DNA of 9,030 bases from Collinsella sp. (GTDB lineage Bacteria; Actinomycetota; Coriobacteriia; Coriobacteriales; Coriobacteriaceae): positions 1,117 to 10,146 of the forward strand of contig DXMX01000063.1 of the NCBI GenBank assembly GCA_019413955.1. The letters are read 5' to 3'. Positions 5,362 to 9,030 of the stretch are shown here, one piece after another. How positions within the stretch are numbered: position 1 is the stretch's first letter; each line of letters starts with the position of its first letter. The translations under genes and the position numbers were made by a program. The notes under the pieces were generated by a model. It was given only the letters and a program-made list of their open reading frames with translations, did not search any database and was not told where the DNA came from.

Positions 5362-7535
5362 CCTCCGCTGACCTCCTTAAATATGTGTCGATATCGCATG
5401 GCGACCGCATCGCGCAGGGGGCGCGTCGCCACGGAGTCAAGGGTGCAAGCATACCGCAAGAGCTCGACCGCGTCCAAATGGGCCCACTCGATCAGCTCCT
5501 CGTCGGCATCCAGATCGACAAAGCGCAAGGTCACGCCGCCGTGCTGGCGGTACCCCAGGATTTCGCCCTCGTGACGCAGACGCAGGTCCATCTGGGCGAG
5601 CGTAAAACCGTCCGAGGTCTTTTCGAGCGACTGCAGGCGGTCTTGTGCCGCCGACGCGCCGCCGTTGCCCTTGGAGTGCGTCATGACCAGGCACGTGCCC
5701 GACACGCTGCCACGGCCCACGCGACCGCGCAGCTGGTGCAAGGCAGCCAAACCAAAGCGCTCGCCGTTCTCGATAACCATGACGGTAGCATTGGGCACGT
5801 CGACGCCCACCTCGACCACCGTAGTCGAGACGAGCACGTCAATCTCGCCACGCTTGAAGGCATCGATGACCCGATCCTTCTCCCCCGCCGGCATACGGCC
5901 GTGAAGGCGCTCGACGGTAAGCCCCGGCAACGCAAGACGCAGTCGGTCGAGCTCGGTTGCCGTATCGTGAAGCGGCACGGGGACCGTCACGCGGCCCTCG
6001 TCGTCGCGGGCAATACCGGGCACGTCTTCCAGCTCATCGGCCGAATCGCCCGGCTCCACGAGCGGGCAAATCACGTAGGCCTGCTGACCCTTTTCATGCG
6101 CCTCGCGAATGGCGCCATAGGCGAGGTCGCGGCTCGACTCGGTGAGCACGTGTGTGGTCACACCGGCACCCGGAACAGGCCGGTGGCGGATGATGCTCGT
6201 ATCCAGATCCCCGTAGACCGAAAGCGCCAGCGTACGCGGGATGGGCGTTGCCGTCATAACGAGCAGATCGGCACCGGGGCCCTTCGCGCGCAGGGCGTTG
6301 CGCTGGCCCACACCAAAGCGGTGCTGCTCATCGATGACCACGAGCGATAGATGCTTGAACGCAACGTTATCCGAAAGCACCGCGTGGGTGCCAAAGAGCA
6401 CGTTAAGCTCGCCCGATTCCAGCTGTGCATGGATGCGCTCGCGCTCTGCAGCCGGCGTGGCACCCGTCAGAAGCGCCCAGGAAATGCCGGCCTGCGAGAG
6501 CAGAGGGCCAGTCTTATCGGCATATTGGCGCGCCAGCACGCCCGTGGGCGCCATAACGCAGGCCTGCGTGCCGCTATCGGCAGCCAAAGCCAGTGCGCAG
6601 GCGGCAACGGCGGTCTTACCGGTACCGACATCACCCAACAGCAGGCGGTTCATCACGCGCCCGTCATCGCACATATCGCGCAGGATATCCTGGAACGCGG
6701 CCTCCTGCTCGTCGCTCAGCGAAAACGGCAGGGCTTGCTTGAGCGCGGCCAGGTGCTCGCCCGCGGTGTGGGCATAGGGCACCACATCGACCAGGCCGCC
6801 GTCGTTGCGCAGACGCAACGCCAGCTGCAGGTAGAGACACTCCTCGTAGGCAAGCCGTGCGCGCGCGATATCGCGCTCGGCCATACTCGATGGAAAATGG
6901 ATCGAACGCAACGCGCGGGCATTGCTCATGAGCTTCCGCTTTGCGCGCAACGGCGCGGGAATCGGATCGAACGGATTGCCGACGACCTCGAGCGCGCCGC
7001 TTACGATGCGGCGCATCCACGCCTGGCTCACGCCATCGCTCACGTAATGGACCGGCAGAATGGTGCCTGCGGCGCGCCCGTCCTCGAGCTTTTCAAAGTG
7101 GGGCGAGGCCATCTGCTTAAAACCGTAGGCAAACTCGACCTTGCCCATCACGGCCAGGCGGTCGCCCTGCTTAAGCTGCTGGGCAATCCAGGGCTGGCGG
7201 AAAAAGGCGACCTGCAGCACGCCCGTCTCGTCAACGAGTGAGACCTCAGTCACCTGCATGCGCGGACGCGGCTGCTTTTGGACGATACGGTCGACCGTGG
7301 CGATGATGGTGCACACGGTACCGATGGGCGCCATCTCGATAGACCAAGAACGGGTAAAGTCGAGGTATCGATGAGGGATATGGAGAAGGAGGTCCCCCAC
7401 CGTCCGAATTCCCAGACGGCGAAGGGCCTCCTCACGTTTACCCGAAACATATTTGAGTCGCGCGATATCCTCGTCGAGCGCATTGCTCTGGGCAAAGCGC
7501 TCCGAGACGCGCGGCACGGAGCACAGCTCGGACAT
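5358..7535 (-). CDS. recG: ATP-dependent DNA helicase RecG
   Basis: Superfamily 2 helicase that remodels stalled replication forks and branch-migrates recombination intermediates. The 725-residue product is slightly longer than usual (about 690). The N-terminal wedge region starts with a helix-hairpin-helix-like segment (31-60, SGKREEALRRLGIRTVGDLL). An OB-fold follows at about 70-150. Helicase motifs are Walker A GDVGTGKT (301-308), DEQHRFGVGQR (402-412), TATPIPRTL (428-436), HGRM (545-548), TTVVEVGVDVPNA (571-583) and QLRGRVGRG (601-609). The TRG-type C-terminal element reads DLRLRHEGEILG (650-661), closer to the actinobacterial version than to the Gram-negative RGPGE form. About 20 extra residues lie around 498-522. 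The start ATG at 7535 follows the fakA stop by 10 nt and has only a weak AGG as ribosome binding site, so coupling is likely. The stop overlaps rsmD by 4 nt. Confidence 0.97.
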   Translation of the reverse strand: MSELCSVPRVSERFAQSNALDEDIARLKYVSGKREEALRRLGIRTVGDLLLHIPHRYLDFTRSWSIEMAPIGTVCTIIATVDRIVQKQPRPRMQVTEVSLVDETGVLQVAFFRQPWIAQQLKQGDRLAVMGKVEFAYGFKQMASPHFEKLEDGRAAGTILPVHYVSDGVSQAWMRRIVSGALEVVGNPFDPIPAPLRAKRKLMSNARALRSIHFPSSMAERDIARARLAYEECLYLQLALRLRNDGGLVDVVPYAHTAGEHLAALKQALPFSLSDEQEAAFQDILRDMCDDGRVMNRLLLGDVGTGKTAVAACALALAADSGTQACVMAPTGVLARQYADKTGPLLSQAGISWALLTGATPAAERERIHAQLESGELNVLFGTHAVLSDNVAFKHLSLVVIDEQHRFGVGQRNALRAKGPGADLLVMTATPIPRTLALSVYGDLDTSIIRHRPVPGAGVTTHVLTESSRDLAYGAIREAHEKGQQAYVICPLVEPGDSADELEDVPGIARDDEGRVTVPVPLHDTATELDRLRLALPGLTVERLHGRMPAGEKDRVIDAFKRGEIDVLVSTTVVEVGVDVPNATVMVIENGERFGLAALHQLRGRVGRGSVSGTCLVMTHSKGNGGASAAQDRLQSLEKTSDGFTLAQMDLRLRHEGEILGYRQHGGVTLRFVDLDADEELIEWAHLDAVELLRYACTLDSVATRPLRDAVAMRYRHIFKEVSGG

Positions 7536-7545
7536 GGGCAGTTGC

Positions 7546-9030
7546 CTACTCGATCGAGAAGATCACGGGATAGAGCGGCTGCTCGCCACGATGGGCGTCG
7601 ATCTCCAGATCGGGCTGAGCCTCCTCGATAGCGTCGACGATCTCCTGGAAGGCCTCATCGGACAGCTCCTCGCCGGCCAGAATCGTCAGCGCATCGCCCT
7701 CCTCTTCCTCCTGCATGCGGTTGATGCAATCGAGCGTGACCTGCTTCACGTCAGAGCCGACCACATCGATGGAGCCGGCAATGATGCCCATGACGTCACC
7801 GGAGTGAATCGGCGAGCCGTCGGAGGCGCTGGAGTCGCGCACGGCGCGGGTGACCTCGCCATCGCGGACCTCGCTGATGGCGTCGACCATAGCGGCGACG
7901 GCATCCTCGAGCTCGGAATCGGGCAGGACCGCGAACAGCGCGGAGAAGGCCTGCGGAACGGTCTTGGTGGGAACGACGGCGACCTTCTTGTCGGTGCAGG
8001 CTGAGGCAGCGGCCTCAGCGGCCATGCGAATGTTGCCGTTGTTGGGCAGAATGATGACCGAGGTCGCGTTGACCTGGTCAACAGCGCCCAGCAGGTCTGC
8101 AGTCGAGGGGTTCATGGTCTGACCACCCGACACGATCACGTCGACGCCGAGGGACTTGAGGATGTCTGCCTCGCCGGACCCAGCGGCAACGGCGACAAAG
8201 CCCAGCGCCTTGGCGGGCTCGGCGGCCTTTTCCTGGTCCTCATGAATCTTGGCGGTACGGTCGTGGGCCTCCATCTCCATGTTGTGGATAAAGACCTCGT
8301 AGATCTGACCAAGCTGAAGCATGTGCTCGAGCACCAGGTTGGGGGTGTTGGAGTGCACGTGGATCTTGTAATCGGGGTAGGCGCCCACGAGTAGCTCACA
8401 GTCGCCCATGGAACCCAGGAACTTAAGGCACTCATCCTCGTCAAAGGGAGCGTCAGCCTTAAAGAGGAACTCGTTGCAGTAGCGGAACTCCGAGCCCTCC
8501 CAGTCGTCGTTGGCCTCGATCTCAACGCGATTGAGGGCCGCGTCGCGGGCAGAGCCAGCGGAATCAAACGTGGCGGAGAAATCCTCGACCACGGTGCTGC
8601 GGCCAAGAGCGGCGGCAACAAAGTTCTCAAGGAAAATAGCAAAGCCAAAGGCGCCGGAGTCGACCACGCCGTTCTCCTTCAGAACGGGCAGCAGGTCGGG
8701 CGTGCGAGCGACGGACTGGTAGGCCTCGACGACGATGGCATCGAGCGCGTCCTCGGCCGAGAACTTCTTCTTTTCGCACTCGTCGGCCTTGGTCGAGACA
8801 TCGCGCAGCACCGTGAGAATCGTGCCCTCGATGGGCTTACGGACGGCCTGGAAGGCGACCTTGACGGCGCGGCGGAACGCATAGGCGATGTTGGCGGACG
8901 TGATGGGCTCATCAGCAGAGACGAGACCCTCGGCCACGCCGCGCAGGATCTGAGAGGTGATGACGCCGGAGTTGCCGCGGGCACCCATCAGGGAGCCGTG
9001 GGTGATGGCGCCGGCGATGGCCTCCATATC
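7546..9030 (-). CDS. fakA: Fatty acid kinase FakA-like protein (DAK2/DhaL domain, YloV family), N-terminus outside window
   Basis: FakA phosphorylates a fatty acid bound to a FakB (DegV-family) partner, giving acyl-phosphate that can enter phospholipids via PlsY or be exchanged to ACP by PlsX. The window holds 494 C-terminal codons. The missing part should contain the DGDTGTN-type Mg-binding motif. Seen are the rest of the DhaL kinase domain with HGSLMGARGNSGV (about 11-23 of the fragment) and LKENGVVDSGAFG closing that domain. A middle domain carries the conserved YCNEF cysteine and the HVHSN histidines that form a metal site in staphylococcal FakA. The C-terminal domain has VIVSGGQTMNPST, ILPNNGNI, VVPTKTVPQ, AVRDSS, HSGDVMGIIAGSI and the terminal GEQPLYPVIFSIE. 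It precedes recG by 10 nt, the classic yloV-recG pair. No fakB is visible here. Kinase substrate is inferred from family membership; older annotations say dihydroxyacetone kinase-like. Confidence 0.92.
   Translation of the reverse strand, partial: DMEAIAGAITHGSLMGARGNSGVITSQILRGVAEGLVSADEPITSANIAYAFRRAVKVAFQAVRKPIEGTILTVLRDVSTKADECEKKKFSAEDALDAIVVEAYQSVARTPDLLPVLKENGVVDSGAFGFAIFLENFVAAALGRSTVVEDFSATFDSAGSARDAALNRVEIEANDDWEGSEFRYCNEFLFKADAPFDEDECLKFLGSMGDCELLVGAYPDYKIHVHSNTPNLVLEHMLQLGQIYEVFIHNMEMEAHDRTAKIHEDQEKAAEPAKALGFVAVAAGSGEADILKSLGVDVIVSGGQTMNPSTADLLGAVDQVNATSVIILPNNGNIRMAAEAAASACTDKKVAVVPTKTVPQAFSALFAVLPDSELEDAVAAMVDAISEVRDGEVTRAVRDSSASDGSPIHSGDVMGIIAGSIDVVGSDVKQVTLDCINRMQEEEEGDALTILAGEELSDEAFQEIVDAIEEAQPDLEIDAHRGEQPLYPVIFSIE

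Noticed and set aside
5385..7241. Long plus-strand open frames (321 and 296 codons) opposite recG
   Set aside because: RecG is complete with all helicase motifs on the minus strand. These frames have no family resemblance or ribosome binding site and are explained by high GC.
1..9030. Search for mobile elements, CRISPR arrays, tRNA/rRNA genes, phage or defence genes and diversity-generating repeats
   Set aside because: All sequence is accounted for by co-oriented housekeeping genes with gaps of at most 124 nt. No repeats, foreign composition or unfamiliar gene sets were seen, so I do not claim a new system here.

Overview
The window is a conserved housekeeping locus from a high-GC actinobacterium, most probably class Coriobacteriia (Collinsella-like). 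The lineage rests on synteny and protein character. The order fakA, recG, rsmD, coaD, DivIVA-like gene, DUF177 gene matches the actinobacterial order, whereas plsX, acpP, rnc, smc is closer to the Firmicutes order. No DNA-glycosylase gene (fpg/mutM) sits between rnc and smc, as it does in many Actinobacteria. Genus-level assignment is inference from recall, not a search.

All eleven genes lie on the minus strand, so transcription runs from high to low coordinates. In that direction: the 3' part of fakA/yloV (9030-7546), recG (7535-5358), rsmD (5361-4705), coaD (4712-4215), a sepIVA/divIVA-like coiled-coil gene (4146-3649), yceD/DUF177 (3649-3095), rpmF (3030-2851), plsX (2763-1744), acpP (1619-1377), rnc (1373-648) and the 5' part of smc (637-1). 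Spacing is tight: recG/rsmD overlap by 4 nt, rsmD/coaD by 8 nt and sepIVA/yceD by 1 nt, and acpP/rnc and rnc/smc are 3 and 10 nt apart. No intergenic stretch exceeds 125 nt.

The sequence suggests at least three transcription blocks. The first is fakA-recG-rsmD-coaD. The second is sepIVA-yceD-rpmF, with a candidate extended -10 promoter before sepIVA. It ends at a strong intrinsic terminator after rpmF. The third is plsX-acpP-rnc-smc. Within it a 22-bp perfect palindrome followed by a T-rich run sits between plsX and acpP. Both terminator-like hairpins lie between the nearest candidate -10 element and the ribosome binding site of the next lipid gene, so attenuation or regulated readthrough is possible.

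Functionally the region mixes lipid precursor supply (FakA makes acyl-phosphate from free fatty acids; PlsX exchanges acyl groups between ACP and phosphate; ACP carries them; CoaD makes the CoA precursor of the ACP prosthetic group), ribosome and RNA maturation (RsmD, L32, DUF177, RNase III), genome maintenance (RecG, SMC) and division-site or envelope growth (SepIVA-like). I found no mobile element, CRISPR array, tRNA, rRNA or evidently novel system. The points worth a second look are residue changes in RNase III and ACP, and the leader hairpins before plsX and acpP.
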